Of a DNA stretch of 64,000 bases, positions 54,723 to 64,000 are shown piece after piece; position 1 is the stretch's first letter, and each line of letters begins with the position of its first letter. The DNA comes from Ypsolopha sequella (taxonomy: Eukaryota; Arthropoda; Insecta; Lepidoptera; Ypsolophidae), in the NCBI GenBank assembly GCA_934047225.1, contig OW204012.1:4712001-4776000 (forward strand), written 5' to 3'. The notes beneath the pieces are model-generated. The model had not been told where the DNA came from. It worked only from the letters and a program-made list of their open reading frames with translations, and ran no database searches. The translations under genes were made by a program, and so were the position numbers.

Positions 54723-55525
54723 AAAATACAACTTTACTAGAAAAGACTAATTGACATTTATAGCAGTTGAGCAGACACCAATGAGTTTTTCGGAAAGTAC
54801 GTGCATAACCCAAAAAAATAAAAAAAAAACAAAATCCTTTGTTGCACACAAGAATAAAACGTATTACAAGTATCAGTAATCTTACAGTTTAAGCAAAAGG
54901 CGAGCTTATCTCTGAAAGACATTTATAGCAGCAAACTTTTGGTGATAGAATCGATTAAACAAAAAGTAAGTATTTCATAAGTGCACAGAAAAACTGTTTA
55001 AAACACAAGAGTAAAAGAAAAAATATAACAATTAAATACTAGTCCACAATTCTACATAAATTAACTGTTATACATATCAAATAAAATAAATAAATACTTA
55101 TAAAAAAAATATATATACACACTAAAAATTAATAAAAATAACAAATATTATTACAAAACAAAGTAATTATGAAAAGTATAATTAGTATAATTAATAATAT
55201 AATTTAATACTTACAACTTTTTGATCGGTAAAGAAAAACACTGTCAGTTGAACTAGCATAATCTTTAAAGCGTTTATTTGTGCCCGAAGTACGGCGATAA
55301 GGGGATTGGGACGTAAAAATCGTCTTTAAAAAGAGGTGGTACGTGTGTTGACTGTTCTATTGATTTGAAAAGGTATGTCGTAACCACAGAACATTTAAAT
55401 GTCGTAACCAAGAAGTTTATATCCAGACTGGAGTACTACAGAATTTAAAGGTCTATGGCCAAAATAAGTAATTAATAACAATGGCCATGAAGTAAACTTA
55501 TGTGTTTTTTTTTATTAATTTCCAG

Positions 55526-55652
55526 AACGTGACAAACGCCATGAAGTCGAGAAGAAAGCTCTCTGCGTGGAGCTGGAGGCGGAGAGACAGAGTCGACAGA
55601 AACTCCTCTCTACTCAGTATGAGCTTCAAGAGAGGATCGACAGTCTGCAGAA
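55526..55652 (+). CDS. Myo5: Myosin V exon E19: coiled coil
   Basis: Encodes E-RDKRHEVEKKALCVELEAER and QSRQKLLSTQYELQERIDSLQK, continuing the heptads of E18. Acceptor atttccag, donor AA/gtgagt, 127 nt, phase 1 in, phase 2 out. It follows a 9-kb intron. Confidence 0.92.
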
Positions 55653-55989
55653 GTGAGTATAGCTTCGGTCTGTGGGACACGGGGGGCGGTGAGAGACGCG
55701 CGGGTGACATTATGTGAGACATCATTCATATGGTCACTTGGAGCTCATTATGGACCTGGACTGAACAAACAACACTGACTGACTGACACGACCTGACCTG
55801 ACTCGTAATAATATGACTATTTAACAAATGACTCAAACCTAAATTTATAGAGGTAATCAAAATCCAAATTTACAGTTTAATTTAATCTAACAAAATATTC
55901 AGAATCGGAGCACTCTGCATGATAACGCCACCTAGCGCCGGCTGACTAAATTCTTTTTTAAAAAGTCTGGTTCATGATTTAAAATATAC

Positions 55990-56210
55990 TTTTGGTATAG
56001 AACAACTTTTACTATGGAGCCAAACGTAAACTCTCAAAAAAAAACTGCCATTCCATACATTCCGGCCGAGCGGCATTGCGTTTTTCTATGAAACAGTAAA
56101 TTATATTTTTTTCGCGATATAGGGTTTGTTTCATAGTAAAAGATGTTCTATACCATTGACTGAATTAGCTCTTCAAATATGGTTACACTTTTCTTTTACA
56201 CGTTGTATAT
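55990..56210. mobile_element. MITE-D, truncated
   Basis: The left end is missing. Confidence 0.7.
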
Positions 56211-56550
56211 GTCATATTATATTTTTCTATTCGCCTGATGACAACCACACTGAGGGGTCGAAATATAGCGTTTAAAACTATTCAATTAAATATTTATATT
56301 TATGTGGAATATAACACATAAAAAATAAAAAAAATAAGAAAAAGCATTAATTAATTTATAATGTTCAAAATCTGTAGAATAATGCCAATAGTTACTAGAG
56401 TAACATATGAAATAGCAATAGAAATGTTAGGAAAACCAAACTACTCAAAATTATTGAGCCATGGCTATCCTACCCGTAGTGCCAAAAGAAATGACATCAA
56501 ATACCTAAATATCGTAACTACTACGGATCCCGTATGGCCATTATTATGTC

Positions 56551-58794
56551 ATCTTGAATTAAAAACACTTGGACATTATAGTTTCACTTTATTTATGTTA
56601 ACTCCCAACCGGTTTCGGATTTTACTCCATCTTCAAGGGAAGATGTTAATTAAAATATTTCACTGACTCCAGGCAGTAGCTCTGAGCAACGCGTTGCTCC
56701 AAAACTCCAGGCACTAGCTCTGAGCAACGCGTTGCTCCAAAACTCCAGGCACTAGCTCTGAGCAACGCGTTGCTCCAAAACTCCAGGCACTACTCTGAGC
56801 AACGCGTTGCTCCAAAACTCCAGGCACTAGCTCTGAGCAACGCGTTGCTCCAAAACTCCAGGCACTAGCTCTGAGCAACGCGTTGCTCCAAAACTACAGG
56901 CAGTAGCTTTGAGCAACGCGTTGCTCCAAAACTCCAGGCACTACTCTGAGCAACGCGTTGCTCCAAAACTACAGGCAGTAGCTTTGAGCAACGCGTTGCT
57001 CCAAAACTCCAGGCACTACTCTGAGCAACGCGTTGCTCCAAAACTCCAGGCACTACTCTGAGCAACGCGTTGCTCCAAAACTCCAGGCACTACTCTGAGC
57101 AACGCGTTGCTCCAAAACTCCAGGCACTAGCTCTGAGCAACGCGTTGCTCCAAAACTCCAGGCAGTAGCTTTGAGCAACGCGTTGCTCCAAAACTCCAGG
57201 CACTAGCTCTGAGCAACGCGTTGCTCCAAAACTCGAGGCACTAGCTCTGAGCAACGCGTTGCTCCAAAACTCCAGGCACTAGCTCTGAGCAACGCGTTGC
57301 TCAAAAACTCCAGGCACTAGCTCTGAGCAACGCGTTGCTCAAAAACTCCAGGCACTAGCTCTGAGCAACGCGTTGCTCCAAAACTCCAGGCACTAGCTCT
57401 GAGCAACGCGTTGCTCCAAAACTCGAGGCACTAGCTCTGAGCACCGCGTTGCTCCAAAACTCCAGGCACTAGCTCTGAGCAACGCGTTGCTCCAAAACTC
57501 CAGACAGTAGCTTTGAGCAACGCGTTGCTCCAAAACTCCAGGCACTACTCTGAGCAACGCGTTGCTCCAAAACTACAGGCAGTAGCTTTGAGCAACGCGT
57601 TGCTCCAAAACTCAAGGCACTACTCTGAGCAACGCGTTGCTCCAATACTCCAGGCACTACTCTGAGCAACGCGTTGCTCCAAAACTCCAGGCACTACTCT
57701 GAGCAACGCGTTGCTCCAAAACTCCAGGCACTACTCTGAGCAACGCGTTGCTCCAAAACTCCAGGCACTAGCTCTGAGCAACGCGTTGCTCCAAAACTCC
57801 AGGCACTAGCTCTGAGCAACGCGTTGCTCCAAAACTCCAGGCAGTAGCTTTGAGCAACGCGTTGCTCCAAAACTCCAGGCACTAGCTCTGAGCAACGCGT
57901 TGCTCCAAAACTCGAGGCACTAGCTCTGAGCAACGCGTTGCTCCAAAACTCCAGGCACTAGCTCTGAGCAACGCGTTGCTCCAAAACTCCAGGCACTAGC
58001 TCTGAGCAACGCGTTGCTCCAAAACTCCAGGCACTAGCTCTGAGCAACGCGTTGCTCCAAAACTCGAGGCACTAGCTCTGAGCAACGCGTTGCTCCAAAA
58101 CTCCAGGCACTAGCTCTGAGCAACGCGTTGCTCCAAAACTCCAGGCACTAGCTCTGAGCAACGCGTTGCTCTAAAACTCCAGGCACTAGCTCTGAGCAAC
58201 GCGTTGCTCCAAAACTCGAGGCACTAGCTCTGAGCAACGCGTTGCTCCAAAACTCCAGGCACTAGCTCTGAGCAACGCGTTGCTCCAAAACTCCAGGCAC
58301 TAGCTCTGAGCAACGCGTTGCTCCAAAACTCGAGGCACTAGCTCTGAGCAACGCGTTGCTCCAAAACTCCAGGCACTAGCTCTGAGCAACGCGTTGCTCC
58401 AAAACTCCAGGCACTAGCTCTGAGCAACGCGTTGCTCCAAAACTCCAGGCACTAGCTCTGAGCAACGCGTTGCTCCAAAACTCCAGGCACTAGCTCTGAG
58501 CAACGCGTTGCTCCAAAACTCGAGGCACTAGCTCTGAGCAACGCGTTGCTCCAAAACTCCAGGCACTAGCTCTGAGCAACGCGTTGCTCCAAAACTCCAG
58601 GCACTACTCTGAGCAACGCGTTGCTCCAAAACTCCAGGCACTAGCTCTGAGCAACGCGTAACGCTAGTGCCTGGAGTCAGTGAAATATTGTAATTAACAT
58701 CTTCCCTTGAAGATGGAGTAAAATCCGAAACCGGTTGGGAGTTAACATGAATAAAGTGAAACTATAATGTACCAGTGTTTTAAATTCAAGATGT
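56551..58794. mobile_element. MITE with internal minisatellite
   Basis: Arms aactcccaaccggtttcgga... (left, to 56665) and ...tccgaaaccggttgggagtt (right, from 58668). The unexpanded relative at 6594-6920 has the same arms joined by a short loop. The interior is a 2-kb tandem array. Confidence 0.9.
56666..58660. repeat. 37-38-bp palindromic minisatellite, about 52 units
   Basis: Unit ctccaggcactagctctgag-caacgcgttgctccaaaa; each holds the 16-bp perfect palindrome GAGCAACGCGTTGCTC. Two main variants differ by one base (actagctc / actactc) plus cag/ctttg and ctcgagg subtypes arranged in higher-order blocks. Confidence 0.95.
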
Positions 58795-59497
58795 GTTTCA
58801 AGTTTCACCAAGTGCCGACAATCGCAAGTATAAATTTTGGCATTATACTACCTAAAATGTATAAAAGCTTCCTGACATACTTCTGTGTCAATAATGTAAA
58901 GAAATCTATTTTTAAAAATAAACTCATGCGCTTACTCTTATTTAAGACTATTAAACAGTATTTTTTTTCTTTTTCCATTTGTTTACTTGTTTGATACTTC
59001 TACAAAAAGTGTTTTGTGTATAGTGCGAATAGTGTATAATTTAAATTAAGAGCTTGCCGACAAACCGCGATAGTGGTTTGGCAAAATTGTAATAAATTAT
59101 TATTACATACGGCTTGAACACTCACGTGTGATTGTTGTTGACTATATGCCAACCGTTTTACCGATACAATTTCGGCATAATGCAGGCCAGTGTCGTTCTT
59201 AGGACGACGACGCGACGTTCACCGTCGTTGTCAAACGGGCACTGGCAGCCGCCGATCGGCGAGCTGCACGCATTGCTCGTTCGCTGAGCGTTGGCTGCGT
59301 CGTCGAAGGAGGTGGGATGGTGGATGCACTTGATTCTTTTAATTGTTCCAATTGTTTGTTATTAGGGGCGGTTAACGGTTGGCGTATGTAATAATAATTT
59401 AGTATGTCAGCTCACGCGAGTTTTAATAATATTAAAATTGTAATAGTTTTAAGTAATGTTTTTAGAAAAATAAACAATTCATTCATTCATTACACAG

Positions 59498-59576
59498 GAT
59501 ACCAGCACCGAAGGAACACAGAAGATCTTTATCCGACGCCAGCAACCACTCCCAGCCAGATACTACCGTCGAGGAT
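59498..59576 (+). CDS. Myo5: Myosin V exon E20: medial tail
   Basis: Encodes K-IPAPKEHRRSLSDASNHSQP-DTTVED, a Ser-rich, basic and likely flexible break in the coiled coil. RRSLSDAS looks like a basophilic-kinase type site, but that is only a pattern match. Acceptor attacacag, donor GAT/gtaagt, 79 nt, phase 2 in, phase 0 out. Confidence 0.87.
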
Positions 59577-59599
59577 GTAAGTTTCTTTTCTAAATCAGC

Positions 59600-59960
59600 C
59601 TAGTTCATCCACTGCTGGACATAGACAGAGTAAATATGGTACAGAATCTTAGTAAAACGCTCTGGTTCAACCTCACGCACACAGATGCGTGCTGTACACG
59701 CCGTCTAAGCGAAGTTCAGGAGAGGCTGCGAGAGACAAATCTCGGCGCTGCGACGTGTAGAGCACGCGTCTGCGTGTGTGAGTTCGAATCTAAGCAATTG
59801 TGCTAAGATTCACTAATGTATTTATATATTTACTCTGACTTAGGCCTTTCCGAGATTTCACCACTGTTGATGGTCATCCTGGAAGAATTGCCCATACTCA
59901 CACACGCTGGGCTGGGTTGGTGAGCGCGGTGCCGGAACCCTCGCACCACTGATGCCGCCC
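59600..59960 (-). mobile_element. LINE tail, copy 8, interrupted
   Basis: The two halves (59600-59625 and 59835-59960) are separated by about 200 bp of other DNA (ggttcaacctcacgcacaca...), apparently a nested insertion 24 bases after the E20 donor. Confidence 0.55.
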
Positions 59961-60211
59961 GTCACCAGAATATTATATCAAAAAACTAAACTATAACCTA
60001 TGGCAAACCAAGGGCGGATCCAGCGTGCGTGCCAGGGGGGTCACAGCTTGAACCAGGCCCAGGGGGGGTCATGAGCCCACGACCCCCCCAGATCCGCCGT
60101 TGCGGCAACCCTACGTTATTTACCTGTTACAGCGTGGGTAGCACGCGCCAGAGAAGCGTTTTTCTGTCCTATTTGTGCTCTCACGCAAACCGAGTTTGAC
60201 AATGTGCATTT

Positions 60212-60515
60212 TAGGGTTCCGTACACAAAGGGTAACTAACGGGACCCTATTACTAGGACTCCGCTGTCCGTCTGTCTGCCGTCTGTCTGTCCGTCTGTCA
60301 CCAGGCTGTATCTCATGAACCGTGATAGTTACACAGTTGAAATTTTCTCAGATGATGTATTTCTGTTGCCGCTATAACAACAAATACTAAAAAACAGAAT
60401 AAAATAAATATTTAAGGGGGCTCCCATACAACAAACGTGATTTTTTGGCATTTTTAAAGAAAATGGTACGGAACCCTTCGTGCGCGAGTCCGACTCGCAC
60501 TTGGCTGGTTTTGTA
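60212..60515 (+). mobile_element. 'gggttccgtaccc' repeat
   Basis: Full sense copy ending about 20 bases before the E21 acceptor. Confidence 0.8.
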
Positions 60516-60536
60516 ATATAATTATGTATTCGTCAG

Positions 60537-60635
60537 GATTACGGCTACGGTTCAGTACGCTCAGTAGAGACGACGCGGCCGGCGCTGGAAGCTGTCAACT
60601 GGTCCGCCGGGACACACAACAATGGACCGATGCCG
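60537..60635 (+). CDS. Myo5: Myosin V exon E21: medial tail
   Basis: Encodes DYGYGSVRSVETTRPALEAV-NWSAGTHNNGPMP. The E20/E21 junction gives VED-DYGYGSVRS, resembling the D-D-V-G-Y-A-S stretch of fly Myo5 (from memory of the family). Acceptor tcgtcag, donor CCG/gtaaaa (weak), 99 nt, phase 0 to phase 0, so it could be skipped without a frame shift. Confidence 0.83.
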
Positions 60636-60889
60636 GTAAAATCCATTTTCATCGTATCCATAAACCAACCTTGCTTCAGCGATCAGGTCCTCTACAAAGG
60701 CCGCTTTGGATGAATCATATTATGATTCAGTACTAATGCCATCTCTTTTGCACGCGTGAAAAAAATCTGAGTCCGTCCTACTTTCAAATCATTTTATGAA
60801 TCACCCAAGTCGACCTTTTTAGATCTCAAGGACGCCGATTCTCACTTCATTAGCAAATAATTCGTATACGACTCTAAGGCGTATGACTT

Positions 60890-62085
60890 GAATTCTACAT
60901 AAAAAAGTCGAACGACAGCCAAAATCTGTATTCTGAACGCCATGCTACATTGAATTCGAATGAAAAAATAAATGTCTAACGACTAAAAGAGTTATCTGTG
61001 AATCACACGTTCCATTTTCTCGATTATATTTATGTATTTATTTATTTTACAAAACCCACAGCACAATTTACAACAATAACACAGAAAAACATTAACTAAA
61101 CATAGGCCAATAACGGGTTTACATTATGTAATCTTTACTTAAATATACTAAAATAACTAAGACGAAAAAGAAAAAATAATAATAATAAATCGAACTGGAT
61201 AATAAAAACTAAAAACTATAAAAGAAAGCGTAATGTACAAGCTAATCGATTAAAAAAAAATAATAAGAAAATTAATATAGTCACTAAGGAAAACAAGGGC
61301 TTATAATTATAATAATAATAGTAAAAAATTAGTACACTTCTATAAGGGTGTGTGAGAGGGTGCTTGAGGATGTAAGAGAGTGTGTATGTGAAGGAGTTTT
61401 TATTTTATTTTATATATGCCACTACTAATATCACTACTACTAATATAACTTTCAATATAAATTGAAAGTTAGTCGAATTTTATAACATTTACAATTTCAC
61501 TTTTAAATCGATACATTTTGCGGCAAAATATTAATTTATATGTTATTTCATAAACTAAAGAAACTATTTAGGTATAAAATATACGGTATTAAAAGTTTAA
61601 TACACTTAACTCTCGAAATTTTCAAATGAAATGTAACCTATAACGAAACGTCAACTGATCGTTGACTTGTGTGTGTGGTGTTTGTTTACTGCTTACAAAT
61701 CACAAATCCAAATGGATAAAGACCCTCAAAAAAAAGGAAAGCTGGCTATGCTTCGGCCAGTCAGACAAACTCGTCCATTTTTAGTAGCACCGCACTCAAA
61801 GTGTCAAAAGTTTCCAAATCTATCCTAACCTCTTTCTTCTTTGGACTTTCCAATCAAGAAACGTTAACTGTCAATGAATGCGTTTAAATTTCATACGCCT
61901 TTTGCCAGTCGCATGGTAATTACCATGCGACCATATGACACCTCAAAGCGAACGAAATTTACTAGCAAATTTGCGCATACGACTTTGAGAGAATACATAA
62001 AACTGATTTTTATGCGACTAATGTCTAATCCTTCGAATATTTTGCGTCTACGCTTTCAATTTGCATGGGCGAGAATCTGGGCCCA
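60890..62085. other. Intron 21 middle: no gene seen
   Basis: AT-rich. 61024-61300 looks like an inverted LINE tail (ttatttattttacaaaaccc, aataatgggtttaca-like). Short palindrome ttgccagtcgcatggtaat-taccatgcgac near 61900. No gene. Confidence 0.5.
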
Positions 62086-62113
62086 GGTCCTCTAAAAAGG
62101 CCATTTTGCATGA

Positions 62114-62218
62114 TGTCCTAGAGGCTGGGACTCTCTGTCCCCCTCCTAAAATCTTTGGTAAAATTATTAAAGTCAAAAGGCTAACAATAAAACTAGTCTG
62201 TGTCCAAAAAAAAAAAAA
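62114..62218 (+). mobile_element. Poly(A) retro-insertion inside MITE-E
   Basis: 105-nt insert with AATAAA at 62186-62191, 13 A's at 62206-62218, flanked by the 12-bp duplication cattttgcatga (62102-62113; 62219-62230). An RNA 3' end copied by LINE machinery; source transcript unknown. Confidence 0.85.
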
Positions 62219-62744
62219 CATTTTGCATGAATCACATTATGATTCTGTTCTAATGCCGTATCATTTGCACGCGTGAAAAAACTGACCCTGTCCTACTTTC
62301 AAAACTTTTATGATTCACCCAAGTCGGCCTTTTTAGATTCCCAGTTTTAAAATTGCTCACAGAAACCGCTTTTATCTATCCCCATACTTCAATAAGGTAA
62401 TTACAACATCAAAAGGAGTTTTATAAGTACCTACATTGTTTGACCGAATATATTACATTATAACATCGCAATTCTGCGCTGTGATTGGCCCAATGTATTA
62501 TAAAACCGCTAGAGAGCTAATCAACAACAGAGACGAGAAATAAGTTCCGCCCGACATTATTCTCAAGCCACGCCCTTTTTCTGATTGGCTTTCAAGGCAG
62601 CATTACCGAACGAAGCACCTTCTTCTTTTAATTTTTCGTGAGATTGTAAGTTGAAAATTAAAGTATTAGTGAACATAATTAGACATTGGGACACTCGTGC
62701 AAGACTATTACGAAACTCACTTCGTTCGTTTTGTAAACAAGCAC

Positions 62745-62990
62745 TCGTGTACGGTACCAGGCTATTTGAAGGTTGCATCGTGCTTTAAAAAGAGATACTC
62801 GGCTAGCTTCGGCTTTGTAGAGCGTCATCTCTGTCACACGAAACACTACGTTGAACTACGACTGACAAGTCAGCGACTAAACGACCGGGTTGACAAGTGT
62901 GACAGAGACGACGCTCTACAAAGCCGAAGCTAGCCGAGTATCTCTTTTTAAAGCACGATGCGACCTTCAAATGGCCTGGTACTGTACCAA
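62745..62990. mobile_element. Long-TIR MITE
   Basis: Arms of ~95 bp (ggtaccaggctatttgaagg / ccttcaaatggcctggtac) round a short centre. Confidence 0.85.
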
Positions 62991-63110
62991 AATGTCTCAA
63001 ATTATGTTAAAGTTGCACAAAATACAATTGTGACATCACTAAAACTAAAATCAAAGCCTTCAGATTTTATAATAACTATTAATAATTAATAATATTATGT
63101 TATTTGACAG

Positions 63111-63219
63111 ATAGCAGATGCGGGGCTAGTACTTCGAATGCAAAACAGGATCTCTGCGTTGCAGAGCGAGCTGTCCAGGACTCATAAACGTGCAGCTGAC
63201 TTGGAGGAAAGACTGTTGA
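63111..63219 (+). CDS. Myo5: Myosin V exon E22: distal coiled coil
   Basis: Encodes IADAGLVLRMQNRISALQSE-LSRTHKRAADLEERLL, heptad-rich. The pattern L.L+MQ.R+..L..EL is typical of the last coiled coil before the globular tail. Acceptor atttgacag, donor A/gtaagt, 109 nt, phase 0 in, phase 1 out. The rest of the gene lies beyond the window. Confidence 0.9.
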
Positions 63220-63351
63220 GTAAGTCCTGTGTAGCTAGCACGCGTCATAGATACACCGTCTATCTATTCTACTTGCGCTCTCACATACCGCGTTTGTGTA
63301 TGTGCAAGAGCGCGAGTGAGATGGAAAGATACTGTATCGACGCAGCGTGCT

Positions 63352-63518
63352 GTATCCTAAGCATGAAAATATCTCCGTATCGTTGCGTTTGAAACTAAAC
63401 TTAGGTTGCCATACGTAGCTGTTAGTTCCGCTACTGTCCGCTTGGAGCGGTTTCCCAGATTCCATACGATTTTGATGTAGTTTGAAACGCAACTATACGG
63501 AGATGCTTTCATGCTTAG
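63352..63518. mobile_element. Palindromic MITE after E22
   Basis: tcctaagcatgaaaatatct ... agatgctttcatgcttaggc. Confidence 0.7.
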
Positions 63519-63539
63519 GCTACTGGATCCCCTCGATTT

Positions 63540-63697
63540 AGAAGTTGTACTGGTCCCCCTAAAAAAGGCAGTTTTGCATGATTCACATTATGATTTTGTT
63601 CTAATGCCGTCACTTTTGCACGCGTGAAAAAACTCTGACTCTATCCTACTTTCAAATCATTTTATGATTCACCCAAGTCGGCCTTTTTAGATCCCCT
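63540..63697. mobile_element. MITE-E
   Basis: ggtccccctaaaaaaggcag ... gtcggcctttttagatcccc; relatives at 36757-36895, 60688-60833 and (interrupted) 62086-62342. Confidence 0.75.
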
Positions 63698-63710
63698 GTC
63701 ATCAAAAACT

Positions 63711-64000
63711 GCGGCGGTAGCTCAGGGGTAGAACGCTGGTTTCTCAGCTCTCAAGCTCTTCTTCTTGAGATCCAGGTTCGATCTCCGGTCGGGCATGCAC
63801 CAATGAGTTTTTCGGAATTTATGTTCATACTATTTGTTCTTACTTACCACTTGCTGAACGGTGAAGGAAGATATCGCAAAGAAACCTGCATGCACTAAAA
63901 AGCGTGTATTTGTGCCCGAAGTACGGCGATAAGGCACATCCTTTATAACGTCCGGAGCGTTAAAATCGTCGGTGAAAAAAGGGTGCTACGAGTGTTGAAC
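63711..64000 (+). mobile_element. tRNA-derived SINE (runs off the window)
   Basis: 63711-63797: gcggcggtagctcaggggta (A box) and aggttcgatctccgg (B box), the pol III promoter of a tRNA head. The body (caatgagtttttcggaa, gtgcccgaagtacggcgata) recurs at 54770-54800 and 55270-55370. Confidence 0.75.

Noticed and set aside
56865..57933. Repeated ORFs (VLEQRVAQSSAWSFGATRCS) on the minus strand
   Set aside because: They are the 37-38-bp minisatellite read through; the unit is not a multiple of three so all frames alternate, and no start or host context exists.
63711..63797. A functional tRNA gene
   Set aside because: A and B boxes are present but the acceptor stem does not pair and the region between is extended; the body downstream is repeated elsewhere, so it is a SINE head.

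Overview
This is one stretch of an intron-rich, AT-rich, transposon-dense insect genome, most likely Lepidoptera. That assignment rests on the repeats: LINE tails reading ...EAYVQQWT... with TGGATGG ends, CTAG-ending Helitrons with a GCGGG/CCGCG hairpin, and the 'gggttccgtaccc...gactcgcacttgg' repeat. It is an inference; species cannot be told from the sequence.

One host gene runs along the + strand through almost the whole window: a class V unconventional myosin heavy chain (Myo5, didum in Drosophila). I recover 22 consecutive coding exons (E1-E22, 2194-63219, 3066 coding nt, about 1022 codons). Every exon-exon phase agrees and every exon has AG/GT borders. They run from the P-loop exon through switch I, switch II, loop 2, the actin-binding and SH1 region, the converter, six IQ motifs, and into the coiled-coil/medial tail. 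The first coding exons and the globular tail lie outside the window.

The introns (0.35-10.5 kb) are almost entirely mobile DNA. Main blocks: upstream intron and intron 1 (palindromic MITEs, LINE tails); intron 3, 6.5-17.1 kb (LINE fragment, Helitron, and a young Ty3/gypsy-type element at 8587-15825 inside an older MITE); intron 4 (an inverted pair of Penelope-like tails, 18.2-20.26 kb); introns 5-8 (MITE clusters, a decayed duplicate of exon E8); intron 10 (a nine-unit 172-bp array carrying copies of the loop-2 exon, plus a THAP-like relic); intron 11 (a perfect 158-bp-arm palindrome, hAT-like and Lepidoptera-type repeats); introns 14-16 (a decayed duplicate of exon E14, LINE RT relics, TA- and TAA-flanked MITEs); intron 18 (9 kb of MITEs, SINEs and a hAT MITE); intron 19 (a 2-kb palindromic minisatellite born inside a MITE); intron 21 and the right end (MITEs, a poly(A) RNA insertion, a tRNA-derived SINE).

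The most unusual feature is the tandem amplification of the myosin loop-2 exon together with its splice donor. Two decayed duplicates of other myosin exons in the same gene suggest local exon duplication has happened here repeatedly. Repeat borders are read by eye and are usually good to a few bases where a target duplication is quoted and to some tens of bases otherwise.
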